Below, piece after piece: positions 44,558 through 53,443 of a DNA stretch of 64,000 nucleotides. The translations under genes and the position numbers were made by a program. The notes below the pieces were generated by a model. It made no database searches and was not told the origin of the DNA. It saw only the letters and a program-made list of their open reading frames with translations. Source of the stretch: Crocinitomicaceae bacterium. Its GTDB lineage: Bacteria; Bacteroidota; Bacteroidia; Flavobacteriales_D; Crocinitomicaceae. The stretch is from positions 62,001-126,000 of the forward strand of contig JAURMI010000022.1 in the NCBI GenBank assembly GCA_030830785.1, written 5' to 3'. Position 1 is the first letter of the stretch, and each line of letters begins with the position of its first letter.

Positions 44558-45529
44558 ATGATCAATAATACGTTAGCTTCCTTGCTTGAGCAGCATGACA
44601 AATGGCTAATTACCACTCACAAAGGGCCAGATGGCGATGCAATCGGAAGCGTGGTTGCTTGGGCTGAATATGCCAGGCAAAATAATAAAGAGTATCTGAT
44701 ATTATTAGCCGATCAGCCCCCATCTTTTTTACTGCCATTTTTAAGTGATTATCATTGGGAAGTTTATGTACCAAATACAGACTACATTTATGAGCTAATC
44801 TTTGCCCTTGATTACAATGCACCCCAGAGGGTAGGAGAGCAGATGTCAAATTTTATTGAGCATACATCCGGAGTTAAAATAATGATTGATCACCATCCAG
44901 ATCCAATTAACTTCTGCCAAATCATGATTTCTGATGTAGATGCTTGTTCTACCACAGAAGTTATTTACAAAACACTAGATTCATTAGATAAACTTGGCAA
45001 GATAAATGAAGCTATGGCGAAAGGCTTATATCTTGGTCTTGTAACTGATACGGGTTCTTTTCGTTATTCGTCTGTGAGCGCTTTTACACATCAAATGGTG
45101 GCTAAGTTATTTTTAACTGGATTTAAGCATGAGCTTATTCATCAAGCAGTTTTTGATAACAACAGCATTTCACGTTTGCAATTAAGGGGCTTTGCGCTTA
45201 GTCAAAAACTAAAGTTATTTCCTCAATATGGCATTGGATTAATTAGTCTGAGTAGAGGAGAATTACAACAATTTGATTATCAAAAAGGAGACACAGAAGG
45301 ATTAGTAAACGAAATCTTGTCTATAAAAGGATACACCATTGGTATTTTTCTTATGGAAATTGAAGATGGTGTTAAACTATCCTTTAGATCCAAGGGGGAA
45401 AGATATGTCAATGAATTTGCAAAGATTTATTTTAATGGTGGAGGACATAAAAATGCTGCAGGTGGATTTTATGCCGACTCTCTCAGTTCTGTATTAACGC
45501 GATTAGAAGGCTTGTTAAACAAGCTGTAA
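44558..45529 (+). CDS. nrnA: DHH/DHHA1 phosphoesterase (NrnA-like oligoribonuclease/pAp phosphatase)
   Basis: Degrades short RNA oligonucleotides and may dephosphorylate 3'-phosphoadenosine 5'-phosphate. The 323-residue protein shows DHH motif I THKGPDGDAIGS (residues 19-30), motif III IDHHPDP near 110, LVTDTGSFRYSS near 163 and the DHHA1 glycine motif GGGHKNAAGG near 300. Complete. It is followed after 6 bp by a GldI-like gene, a neighbourhood also known from gliding Bacteroidota. Confidence 0.92.
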   Translation: MINNTLASLLEQHDKWLITTHKGPDGDAIGSVVAWAEYARQNNKEYLILLADQPPSFLLPFLSDYHWEVYVPNTDYIYELIFALDYNAPQRVGEQMSNFIEHTSGVKIMIDHHPDPINFCQIMISDVDACSTTEVIYKTLDSLDKLGKINEAMAKGLYLGLVTDTGSFRYSSVSAFTHQMVAKLFLTGFKHELIHQAVFDNNSISRLQLRGFALSQKLKLFPQYGIGLISLSRGELQQFDYQKGDTEGLVNEILSIKGYTIGIFLMEIEDGVKLSFRSKGERYVNEFAKIYFNGGGHKNAAGGFYADSLSSVLTRLEGLLNKL

Positions 45530-45535
45530 GAAACT

Positions 45536-46066
45536 ATGATGAGATTTCTGTTTACCGGTATGCTAATTCTTTGTGCTTGTCTCTTGTCTTGTAGAAGAAA
45601 TGATATGCCAAAACAGAATGATCAAAAATGGGATAAAACGTATTCTGTGGATTTTAATCAGGAGTTAAGTATTCGCGAAAACCTTAAAATAGAAACCTTT
45701 TTGGCTCATTATACATCCTTAAAAATGACCCAAACATCATCTGGTTTGCGCTATTATATTTATCAAAAGGAGGATTCAAAACTACCCAATGCAGAAGAAG
45801 GACAGCAAGCGCTTGTTCGTTTGACTATTGGTTTGCTCGACGGCACAATCTGCTACCAAACCGAAGATGACCAAATCGAACGAATTGTTATTGAACATTC
45901 TCAAAAAGAATCTGGTATTCATGAGGCTCTTCAATATTTAAAGAAAGGAGAAAAAGCCAAATTAATCTTACCGAGCTACTTAGGACATGGACTGCTAGGC
46001 GATCGTTTAAAAATTCCGCCACAAAGTATATTATATGTCGATATTCATTTAATTGATTTAATATGA
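45536..46066 (+). CDS. GldI-like FKBP-type peptidyl-prolyl isomerase lipoprotein
   Basis: 176 residues. Lipoprotein signal with lipobox LLSC (Cys19). The C-terminal ~100 residues form one degenerate FKBP domain: SSGLRYYIYQKED, GQQALVRLTIGLLDGTICYQ, ESGIHEALQYLKKGEKAKLILPSYLGHG and PPQSILYVDIHLIDL. GldI is the lipidated FKBP needed for gliding in Flavobacterium; the position beside nrnA supports the comparison, but a general folding role is equally possible. Two adjacent ATGs (45536, 45539) could start it. ATGA overlap with the next FKBP gene. Confidence 0.8.
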   Translation: MMRFLFTGMLILCACLLSCRRNDMPKQNDQKWDKTYSVDFNQELSIRENLKIETFLAHYTSLKMTQTSSGLRYYIYQKEDSKLPNAEEGQQALVRLTIGLLDGTICYQTEDDQIERIVIEHSQKESGIHEALQYLKKGEKAKLILPSYLGHGLLGDRLKIPPQSILYVDIHLIDLI

Positions 46067-46941
46067 AAAATCTAGTTTTTCTGCTTTTTAGTTTTTTACT
46101 ATTGGCTTGTAGTAATAACAGTTCGACAAAAGTCAAGCCTACGGATAAGAAGATTATTAAAGGGTCTTCAAATGATTTTCAATCCATTGATACCAGTGTC
46201 AATGGTTCAAAAAAGAATTTCATAAACTTTGACAAAGGTAAAGTGAATGCCGCCAAGAAATTACCGAGCGGTGTGACCATTAAATGGATTGAGAAAGGCG
46301 ATGGCCCTGGATTTAAAAGAGGAGAAATGGCTTTAATTGATTACCGTCTCGGGACTCCTGATGGCAAGATTATTGATGGTAACAACCGTATTAATATGCC
46401 TTTTATTCCATTCGTTACTGGCTTTAGCATGCAAACTCCTGGTTGGGATATTGCCTTTGAGCATCTTAAAGTAGGCGATTTTGTCAAAATTGAGATTCCT
46501 GCGCCTTTGGCATATGGTACAAAAGGCATTAAAGATGTATTGGCGCCCAATACACCCAATTGGCTTTATGTTAAAATATTGTCTAAAATTAAACCCAGTA
46601 TAGATAGTGGGGGTATTCGTGCTTGGAAACTTGCAGACGGAGAACCGAATTCTATCGATAAAAATTCCCAAAAAGAAATTGCCTATGAATTTGTAGCCTC
46701 TACGCCAAATAAATCTAATGCAATTGTTGCTAGGAAATTTCCACTTCGCTTTGTTTCTGGTCAAAAAAACGTGGTGCCAGGGCTTCGAAAAATTCTAATC
46801 AACGCTTTGCAAGGAGAGCGCTATTATTTGATTTTAGAACCTGAACAAGCCTATGGATCGAAGGGATTTGCCAATGCCATTGCCCCTAATGAATCTGTTT
46901 TCTTTTTGCTAGATATAGTAGGGGTGCGCTCTATTTCTTAG
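46063..46941 (+). CDS. Two-domain FKBP-type peptidyl-prolyl isomerase lipoprotein
   Basis: 292 residues with a lipoprotein signal (LLLAC, Cys18). Two FKBP folds follow: the first at about 65-172 (SGVTIKWIEKGDGPGFKRGEMALIDY, PGWDIAFEHLKVGDFVKIEIPAPLAYG, APNTPNWLYVKIL) and a more divergent second at about 185-290 (VVPGLRKILINALQGERYYLILEPEQAYG, APNESVFFLLDIVGV). The enzyme should act on folding of exported proteins in the periplasm. It overlaps the GldI-like gene by four bases and may have arisen with it by duplication. Confidence 0.88.
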   Translation: MKNLVFLLFSFLLLACSNNSSTKVKPTDKKIIKGSSNDFQSIDTSVNGSKKNFINFDKGKVNAAKKLPSGVTIKWIEKGDGPGFKRGEMALIDYRLGTPDGKIIDGNNRINMPFIPFVTGFSMQTPGWDIAFEHLKVGDFVKIEIPAPLAYGTKGIKDVLAPNTPNWLYVKILSKIKPSIDSGGIRAWKLADGEPNSIDKNSQKEIAYEFVASTPNKSNAIVARKFPLRFVSGQKNVVPGLRKILINALQGERYYLILEPEQAYGSKGFANAIAPNESVFFLLDIVGVRSIS

Positions 46942-46949
46942 GAATTAAT

Positions 46950-46957
46950 TAATTTTG
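46950..46957 (+). promoter_or_regulatory. Possible -7 box before the M23 peptidase gene
   Basis: TAATTTTG matches TAnnTTTG and ends 7 bases before the ATG at 46965. No TTG lies at the -33 position. It could give an internal, nearly leaderless promoter for the peptidase-bamD segment. Confidence 0.4.
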
Positions 46958-46964
46958 CTTCCTT

Positions 46965-47921
46965 ATGTTTTTTAGATTACAATATCTTATTGGTTTAGTA
47001 TTATTGATTTTAACAATACACCCCAAAGCGCAAAAGGCATTAGATACAATTCAAACCGATTTAGGTCAAATAGTATTGTATAGCAATAAATCATGGGCTT
47101 TTTTACACATCTCTGATTTTGATGGCGTTATGAATCCAAGGATTGATGCTTTCATGAAAGCCCAAGATAAAAGTTTCTCCCAACCATGGAGCAATGATGT
47201 TTGTTTCACAAGTCGAAATGATATGTCAAAGCTAAAAGATACTGTTTGGCTTTGGGAAAATGAAGATTACGATAGACAATTTGTTATGCCCGTTATTGGG
47301 GTAATTACTTCGCGATATGGCTACAGAAAAGGTGGTAAACATACAGGTATTGATATTGATCTTGAGACAGGCGATACGGTCTATGCAGCGTGGACGGGAA
47401 AAGTCCGCTTTGCTAAATATCACAGTGGTGGTTATGGCAATCTAGTGATTATTCGCCATCCAAATGGCATGGAAACGCTTTATGGGCATTTGAGCAAACA
47501 TTTGGTATATCCAGATCAAGATATAGTTGCTGGAGAACCCATTGGTCTTGGCGGAAATACTGGGCATTCATTTGGCTCTCATTTGCATTTTGAAACTAGG
47601 TTTTATGATGTGCCGATGAATCCTGAAATTTTAATCGACTTCGACAAAGGTCAACTTAAAAATGAGAATTTATTTTTATTAGCTAGCTTTTTTGAACCAG
47701 GTGCAAATACCAATATTTTAAATGAAGAAACTCAGGGTGAGGTGGTTCAAAAACCAGTGGTGTTAAAAACTTCACAAGCCAAATATTATAAGGTTCGTCC
47801 GGGTGATACTTTGACAAAAATAGCAGCGAGAAATTCAACCACTGTTTCGAAACTATGTCAATTAAATGGAATTAAACCAACATCTGTACTTCAAATTGGT
47901 CGGAGTTTAAGAATTAAATAA
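46965..47921 (+). CDS. M23 peptidase with C-terminal LysM
   Basis: Exported peptidoglycan endopeptidase of 318 residues. Signal peptide about 1-23. The LytM/M23 domain covers about 105-225: GVITSRYGYRKGGKHTGIDIDLETGD (zinc His and Asp), YGNLVIIRHPNGMETLYGHLS and GNTGHSFGSHLHFETRF (HxH). Metal ligands are all kept, so it should be active rather than an EnvC-type activator. A LysM domain ends the protein (KYYKVRPGDTLTKIAARNSTTVSKLCQLNG). It precedes bamD by one base. Confidence 0.93.
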   Translation: MFFRLQYLIGLVLLILTIHPKAQKALDTIQTDLGQIVLYSNKSWAFLHISDFDGVMNPRIDAFMKAQDKSFSQPWSNDVCFTSRNDMSKLKDTVWLWENEDYDRQFVMPVIGVITSRYGYRKGGKHTGIDIDLETGDTVYAAWTGKVRFAKYHSGGYGNLVIIRHPNGMETLYGHLSKHLVYPDQDIVAGEPIGLGGNTGHSFGSHLHFETRFYDVPMNPEILIDFDKGQLKNENLFLLASFFEPGANTNILNEETQGEVVQKPVVLKTSQAKYYKVRPGDTLTKIAARNSTTVSKLCQLNGIKPTSVLQIGRSLRIK

Positions 47922-47922
47922 T

Positions 47923-48702
47923 ATGAAGCGAATCATTATTCTGTTGCTAGGTTTTACTTTAATTGCAAGTTGCACGCAATATGCAAAACTGGTTAAAGGT
48001 TCTGACTACGATCAAAAATATGTAACTGCCAATAAACTTTACGACCAAAAAGAATTCAATAAAGCCATTGTTCTCTACGAACAAATCTATCAACATGCGC
48101 CCAAATCGCTGCAAGGTGAATTATCTTATTACCGCATGGCACAGAGCTACTTCGAAATCGAAGATTATTACATGGCGCAATATTATTACAGCTCCTATAT
48201 GCAAAGGTTTCCATACAGCGATAAATCTGAAGAAGTACTTTTCAATATTGCCATGTGTTCGGTAAGAAATTCCCCAGAACATTCATTAGATCAAACAGAA
48301 ACGCTTTTGGCTATTAGCAATGTGCAACAATTTGTAGATCGTTATCCCGATTCATATTTAGTAGATACATGTAATGATATTATTGATCAACTGCACTTTA
48401 AATTAGAATTGAAGTCATTTGAAGCGGTGGAATTATATGACAGGACTGAGAATTTCAAAGCTGCGGTAGCTTCTGCCGAGGTATTCTTAGAAAATTATAG
48501 TCGATCCCAGTTTGTGGAAAAAGCGCACTATATCTTGGTGAAAAATTCATATTTTCTAACAATAAACAGTGTTGCCAGTAAAAAAAGTGAGCGTAGCGCT
48601 CAAACTAATGAAAGATTCCGTAACTTTGCGCTTCGCTATGAAAGTTCGCCTTATTTGAAAGAATTGGCATCTTACATTGCAGCACTTGAAAAAAATCTTT
48701 AA
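47923..48702 (+). CDS. bamD: Outer-membrane assembly lipoprotein BamD
   Basis: Essential partner of BamA in inserting outer-membrane proteins. The 259-residue protein has a lipoprotein signal (IASC, Cys17) and TPR repeats: YDQKYVTANKLYDQKEFNKAIVLYEQIYQHAP, YRMAQSYFEIEDYYMAQYYYSSYMQRFPYSDKSEEVLF, FVDRYPDSYL and later AEVFLENYSRS. It stands directly before rpoZ, the order seen in many Bacteroidota. Confidence 0.93.
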   Translation: MKRIIILLLGFTLIASCTQYAKLVKGSDYDQKYVTANKLYDQKEFNKAIVLYEQIYQHAPKSLQGELSYYRMAQSYFEIEDYYMAQYYYSSYMQRFPYSDKSEEVLFNIAMCSVRNSPEHSLDQTETLLAISNVQQFVDRYPDSYLVDTCNDIIDQLHFKLELKSFEAVELYDRTENFKAAVASAEVFLENYSRSQFVEKAHYILVKNSYFLTINSVASKKSERSAQTNERFRNFALRYESSPYLKELASYIAALEKNL

Positions 48703-48713
48703 AGTCAATAAAA

Positions 48714-49037
48714 ATGAGCTTCAAAAACACCTCAGCTGAACGTACAACAGTAACACGTGATACCATCTTGGTTGAAGAAAAAACTGGCAACATCTACGAA
48801 TCATTGGTTATTATTTCTAAAAGAGCCAATCAAATTTCTACTGAACTCAAAGAAGAATTGACTTCAAAATTGCAAGAATTTGCTACGCATACAGATAATT
48901 TGGAAGAAATATTTGAAAATCGCGAGCAGATTGAGATATCGAAGCATTACGAAAAAATGCCAAAACCAACGGCCATCGCAACTCAAGAGCTGTTAGAAGA
49001 AAAAATATATCTTCGTCAACCAGAGTCATTGATATAA
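48714..49037 (+). CDS. rpoZ: RNA polymerase omega subunit
   Basis: Small subunit that assists assembly of RNA polymerase beta prime. The 107-residue protein has the omega-type helix TGNIYESLVIISKRANQISTELKEELTSKLQEF (residues 25-57) preceded by TVTRDTILVEE, and a C-terminal extension normal for this phylum. Identified from sequence pattern and its place between bamD and coaBC. Confidence 0.9.
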   Translation: MSFKNTSAERTTVTRDTILVEEKTGNIYESLVIISKRANQISTELKEELTSKLQEFATHTDNLEEIFENREQIEISKHYEKMPKPTAIATQELLEEKIYLRQPESLI

Positions 49038-49039
49038 AA

Positions 49040-50236
49040 ATGCTTGGCAAGCGAGTCCTTCTTGGTATTACAGGAGGTATTGCTGCCTACAAAATCCCTT
49101 TTCTTGTTCGTATTCTCAAGAAGCAAGGTGCAGAAGTGCGCTGCTTATTGAGCCCGTCTGCCATAGATTTCGTAAGTCCCTTAGTTTTAGCAACGCTTTC
49201 AAAGGAGCAGGTTTATTTTGAATTTTGGGATAAGAAAACCGGAAAATGGACCAACCACGTTGAATTAGCACTATGGGCAGATGTCATGCTCATTGCTCCT
49301 GCAACTGCCAATTCAATAGCAAAAATGGCCTATGGCTTATCGGATAATCTCTTGTTGGCAACATATCTTTCTTTAAAATGCCCATGTATCGTAGCGCCAG
49401 CAATGGATCTCGATATGTATAAACACCCAAGTGTTGAACGCAATTTAGCCCAACTTCAAATGGATGGCGTCTCTATTATACCAGCCACTTTCGGAGAATT
49501 AGCCAGTGGTCTAGAAGGTCAAGGCCGAATGGAAGAACCGGAAGCAATAGCCGAGTATCTCTCAAGTTTTTTTCGGGATGTAAAAACTACAAATAGCGCA
49601 TCAAAGAGAATATTAATTACTGCAGGTCCAACGCGTGAACCTCTTGATCCTGTGCGTTTTATTTCAAATCATTCTTCAGGGAAAATGGGATATGCTTTGG
49701 CCCAAGCAGCCTTAAACAAAGGCCATGAAGTGGTTTTAATCACCGGGCCTACAGCGTATACTTTATCGCATCCAAATTTGAAAATATTTCCAATCGAGAC
49801 AGCGTCGCAACTTTTAGAAGCGGTTAAAGCAAATTGGAATTGGGCTTCTCATGGTATATTTAGTGCTGCTGTAGCCGATTACAGACCAAAAGAAACATTG
49901 GTCAATAAATTAAAGAAACATGCCGACCAAATGCGTTTAGAATTGGTAAAAAACGAGGATATACTCCTATGGGCATCTGAAAACAAATCCGATAAAATTG
50001 TAGTAGGATTTGCTTTAGAAACCAATAATAGTGAAGAAAACGCGTTAATAAAATTGCGGACTAAAAAACTCGATCTTATTGTACTCAACGAACAACATAA
50101 TGGCATTAGTGGCTTTGGGTCTGAAACCAATAAAATTACTATCTTCGATAAGGATGAACGCAAAACAGAAATGCCTTTACAAAGTAAACGCGATGCGGCA
50201 TTCGCTATAATTCAACACCTTGATAAAATCTCATGA
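49040..50236 (+). CDS. coaBC: Bifunctional phosphopantothenoylcysteine decarboxylase/phosphopantothenate-cysteine ligase
   Basis: Two steps of coenzyme A synthesis. The 398-residue protein has the FMN-binding CoaC half (LLGITGGIAAYKIPFLVR at 5-22, PATANSIAKMAYGLSDNLL near 90, the active-site region PCIVAPAMDLDMY near 115) and the CoaB half (ILITAGPTREPLDPVRFISNHSSGKMGYALA near 190 and FSAAVADYRPKE near 275). Complete. Its stop overlaps the ATG of the next gene (ATGA). Confidence 0.96.
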   Translation: MLGKRVLLGITGGIAAYKIPFLVRILKKQGAEVRCLLSPSAIDFVSPLVLATLSKEQVYFEFWDKKTGKWTNHVELALWADVMLIAPATANSIAKMAYGLSDNLLLATYLSLKCPCIVAPAMDLDMYKHPSVERNLAQLQMDGVSIIPATFGELASGLEGQGRMEEPEAIAEYLSSFFRDVKTTNSASKRILITAGPTREPLDPVRFISNHSSGKMGYALAQAALNKGHEVVLITGPTAYTLSHPNLKIFPIETASQLLEAVKANWNWASHGIFSAAVADYRPKETLVNKLKKHADQMRLELVKNEDILLWASENKSDKIVVGFALETNNSEENALIKLRTKKLDLIVLNEQHNGISGFGSETNKITIFDKDERKTEMPLQSKRDAAFAIIQHLDKIS

Positions 50237-51138
50237 TAAAATTTCTTTGTCTATTTAGTTTTTCAATCCTCTGCCGGGTGCTTTGGGCCCAAGAGTTAAA
50301 TTGTCAAGTGAATATCGTCGTAGACAATAAGGTTGAAGTAAGTTCCACCGAACTTGAGATCATCAATCAAATGAAGCAAAGTATAACCGAGATTATGAAC
50401 AACACAGTTTGGACCAAAGATAAGTTCAAAATCGAGGAGCGAATCAATTGTAATTTACAAATTCAAATTAGAGAGATCCCTGCAACGGGAGCATACAAAG
50501 GTGATATTCAGGTTTCAAGTGTGCGTCCGGCATTTAATAGCAACTATAACTCCACACTGTTTAATTTTCAAGATGAAAATTTTCAAGCCACATTTTCAAG
50601 AGGAGCGGTTTTAAATTATGTTCCAAATCAATACAGAGATAATCTCACTTCGATTTTAGCTTTCTACGCATATTTTATTATTGGTATGGACTATGATTCA
50701 TTTTCTCTCAAGGGTGGAACGCCATATTTTCAAGAAGCCTTGCAGATTGTCACGCTTGCTCAGACGGGTGGGGCGCCCGGTTGGAAATCTTCAGAGAGTA
50801 GTAAGCGCAATCGTTTCTATTTAGCCGATAATATGCTACAGCCTGTCTTTGACCCTTTTAGATCGTGTATATATCAATACCACCGTTTAGGTCTAGACCA
50901 ACTCTACGAGAAAAAAGAAGAAGGTAAAAATGCGATTAGAGTTTCGTTGAATTTGCTAAGTCCAATCATGGCAACGCGACCAAATACAGTAAATATTGTA
51001 AGCTATTTATTTAGTAAAACTACAGAGCTAAAGAATATTTTTTCAGACGCTGAATTAAAAGATAAACAGGATTTGGTCAATTTATTGAAAAAACTAGATC
51101 CCGCAAATTCTACACGTTACGCCACAATTTTAGATTAA
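50233..51138 (+). CDS. PorD/DUF4835 family protein
   Basis: 301 residues with a signal peptide (1-20). The mature sequence matches the DUF4835 family named PorD in the type IX secretion literature: LNCQVNIVVDNKVEVSSTELEIINQMKQSITEIMNNTVWTKDKFKIEERINCNLQIQI-type start, YYFIIGMDYDSFSLKGGTPYFQEAL-like block near 150, and GWKSSESSKRNRFYLADN. Its precise role is not established. Presence here agrees with the T9SS cargo genes in the window. It is translationally coupled to coaBC and recN. Confidence 0.88.
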   Translation: MIKFLCLFSFSILCRVLWAQELNCQVNIVVDNKVEVSSTELEIINQMKQSITEIMNNTVWTKDKFKIEERINCNLQIQIREIPATGAYKGDIQVSSVRPAFNSNYNSTLFNFQDENFQATFSRGAVLNYVPNQYRDNLTSILAFYAYFIIGMDYDSFSLKGGTPYFQEALQIVTLAQTGGAPGWKSSESSKRNRFYLADNMLQPVFDPFRSCIYQYHRLGLDQLYEKKEEGKNAIRVSLNLLSPIMATRPNTVNIVSYLFSKTTELKNIFSDAELKDKQDLVNLLKKLDPANSTRYATILD

Positions 51139-52784
51139 TGCTTCAAAAACTACGCATTCATCATTTTGCACTGATCGATGCTGTAGAGCTCGATTTTGAA
51201 AATGGCTTTTCTGTCATTACAGGTGAAACTGGCTCTGGAAAGTCAATAATTTTATCGGCAGCCCAACTTATACTAGGAGAACGCGCTGACTTACAAATAA
51301 TTGCTTCTAATGCAAAAAAAGCCGTAGTTGAAGCTGTTTTTAAATTAGACGATTCCAACAAAGCTTTTTTTGATGAACATGACCTTGATTTTGACCCTCA
51401 TACTTTGATAAGACGTGAAATTGCCGTAGAGGGCAAGTCAAGAGCTTTTATCAATGATACACCAGTTTCTCTTCAAACCTTAAAGCAATTAACGGGGCAA
51501 TTGCTTCAAATTCATTCTCAGTTTAACACTTTGGAGTTAAAATCTAAGTCATACCAACTTAAACTTTTAGATGTGCTCTTGGGAATTGATCAAAAACAAG
51601 CGCAATTTGAACAAAAGTTTAGGGCTTTAGAAAATTTAAAAATTGAATTGGAAAATAAGCAAGCTCAGTATGATCGAGAACTTAATCAACAGGATTATAA
51701 CACCTTTTTGCTCAATGAATTATATGCGCTTGAACTCTCAAATCCAAAACTAAAGGATTTAGAAAATGAACTTGGGCGGCAAGCCAATGCGGCGCAAATT
51801 GGTGAAGCACAATTGTTGCTTACCACCTTATTGGACGATAATGGTCCTTATGATCAGTTGTATGCCAGAAAATTATTCCTAGCAAAAGTAAAGGATATCG
51901 ACTCATCTATGCGTGAATTTTTAAATCGCATTGATCAAATACTCATCGAATTGGATGATATAAGCAAAGATGCTGCTTTAATTAATATTCCCGAACTTGA
52001 TTCGCATGAGATTGCGGTTTTAGAGGCAATGCAAGATAAATTAAATGCAGCCTTTGTAAAACATAAAGTTAAAGATATCGAAGGTTTACAAAGGCTTCAA
52101 GAACAACTTAGCGAACAAAAGTTAAATCTTCAATTAAAAAACGAAGAGCTGATTGCAATGAAAAAACACGTTGCACAATTAGAAAACCAGCTTTGGATTG
52201 ACGCGAGACAATTACATCAAAATAGATTGAGTGGGGCAAAGCTTATCGGATCACAATTACAACAAATATTAAAAGATCTTAAGCTTCCCAATACGACTTT
52301 AACATTTGACTTAAATGAAACAGAGCGGCTTAACTTTTATGGCTGTTCTCATCTTGAGTTATTGTTTTCAGCAAATTTAGGTCATGAACCTATCGCGATT
52401 GAAAAAGCTGCAAGTGGGGGAGAATTGTCTCGGTTAATGCTTGCGCTTCAAAAAATGGTGTCGAAGAAAAAATCATTGCCAACCATTATTTTTGATGAGA
52501 TTGATGCGGGAGTCTCTGGCGATGTAGCTTTAAAAATGGGTAAATTGTTATTTGATATGGCCCAAGATGGGCAATGCATGGCAATTTCACATTTGCCGCA
52601 AGTTGCTGCTCGAGCCATGCATCACTTTTTTGTTCAAAAAATTGAAGTTCAAAATAGAATGCAAACCAAGGTGGAGCAAATTGAAGGGAAGGACCGCGTC
52701 AATGAAATAGCAAGATTATTAAGTGGTGAAGAAATTAGCAAAGCTGCTATAGAAAATGCAATGGACTTATTAACAGTGAAATAA
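51138..52784 (+). CDS. recN: DNA repair protein RecN
   Basis: SMC-like ATPase for double-strand-break repair. The 548-residue protein begins LRIHHFALIDAVELDFENGFSVITGETGSGKSIIL with Walker A at 30-37, has two long coiled-coil arms around a short tip (about 155-365), and the C-terminal ATPase half with the signature KAASGGELSRLMLAL near 430, Walker B TIIFDEIDAGVSGD near 455 and AISHLPQVAARA near 485. Complete. Start overlaps the previous stop (TAATG). Confidence 0.96.
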   Translation: MLQKLRIHHFALIDAVELDFENGFSVITGETGSGKSIILSAAQLILGERADLQIIASNAKKAVVEAVFKLDDSNKAFFDEHDLDFDPHTLIRREIAVEGKSRAFINDTPVSLQTLKQLTGQLLQIHSQFNTLELKSKSYQLKLLDVLLGIDQKQAQFEQKFRALENLKIELENKQAQYDRELNQQDYNTFLLNELYALELSNPKLKDLENELGRQANAAQIGEAQLLLTTLLDDNGPYDQLYARKLFLAKVKDIDSSMREFLNRIDQILIELDDISKDAALINIPELDSHEIAVLEAMQDKLNAAFVKHKVKDIEGLQRLQEQLSEQKLNLQLKNEELIAMKKHVAQLENQLWIDARQLHQNRLSGAKLIGSQLQQILKDLKLPNTTLTFDLNETERLNFYGCSHLELLFSANLGHEPIAIEKAASGGELSRLMLALQKMVSKKKSLPTIIFDEIDAGVSGDVALKMGKLLFDMAQDGQCMAISHLPQVAARAMHHFFVQKIEVQNRMQTKVEQIEGKDRVNEIARLLSGEEISKAAIENAMDLLTVK

Positions 52785-52795
52785 TAAAATTTAAC

Positions 52796-53443
52796 TCATC
52801 TAAGCGAAGCCCACTCGTCTTTAAATTGATTTAAAAAGTCGAGCATAAAAGCGTGGCGTTGCGCCGCGATTTCTTTTGCTGTAGTAGTCTCCATGCGGTC
52901 TTTTAACAATAAGAGTTTCTCATAAAAATGATTGATCGTGTGCCCTTTATCTCGAGCATACGCCTCTTTGGTCTGATGGAGAGTGGGTAAAACATCCGGG
53001 TTGTATAAAGCCCTAGAACGGCTCCCTCCAAATGAAAATGCTCTGGCTATTCCAATGGCGCCTATTGCGTCTAAGCGATCGGCATCTCTGACAATTTTAC
53101 CTTCTAGACTTGTATTTTGATCTGCGATTAAAGCACCTTTGAAAGAAACAATAGCCACTATTTTAGCTACATCATTTGCCAATTTTTGACTTGCCTTTAA
53201 TTCTAGTAGTAAAGTAAATACTTCATTGCTGCCAGCATCAAAATCACCTCCATTGTATTTGTGATCAGAATAATCATGCAGTAAGGCTGCCAACTCAATT
53301 AATAAAGGGTCACCGCCTTCTTTTTTATGAATCCATAGTGCTGTATTGCGAACACGATCTATATGAAACCAATCATGACTACCTTCTTGAAAAGAAAATT
53401 TTTCACGGATACGTTTTTCAACTTCTATTATGAGTGACCGCAT
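52796..53443 (-). CDS. HD-domain phosphohydrolase
   Basis: 215-residue cytosolic protein with one HD domain: HDWFHIDRVRNTALWIH near 23 (first metal His), ALLHDYSDHKY near 63 (HD pair) and VRDADRLDAIGAIGIARAFSFGG near 118 (distal Asp). This YedJ-like type acts on nucleotides or phosphate esters; the substrate is unknown. Last gene of the reverse cluster that starts at pyrG; its ATG overlaps the upstream stop by one base. Confidence 0.9.
   Translation of the reverse strand: MRSLIIEVEKRIREKFSFQEGSHDWFHIDRVRNTALWIHKKEGGDPLLIELAALLHDYSDHKYNGGDFDAGSNEVFTLLLELKASQKLANDVAKIVAIVSFKGALIADQNTSLEGKIVRDADRLDAIGAIGIARAFSFGGSRSRALYNPDVLPTLHQTKEAYARDKGHTINHFYEKLLLLKDRMETTTAKEIAAQRHAFMLDFLNQFKDEWASLR

Noticed and set aside
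46333..46764. 143-codon minus-strand frame
   Set aside because: Antisense to the two-domain FKBP gene; composition is a shadow of it.
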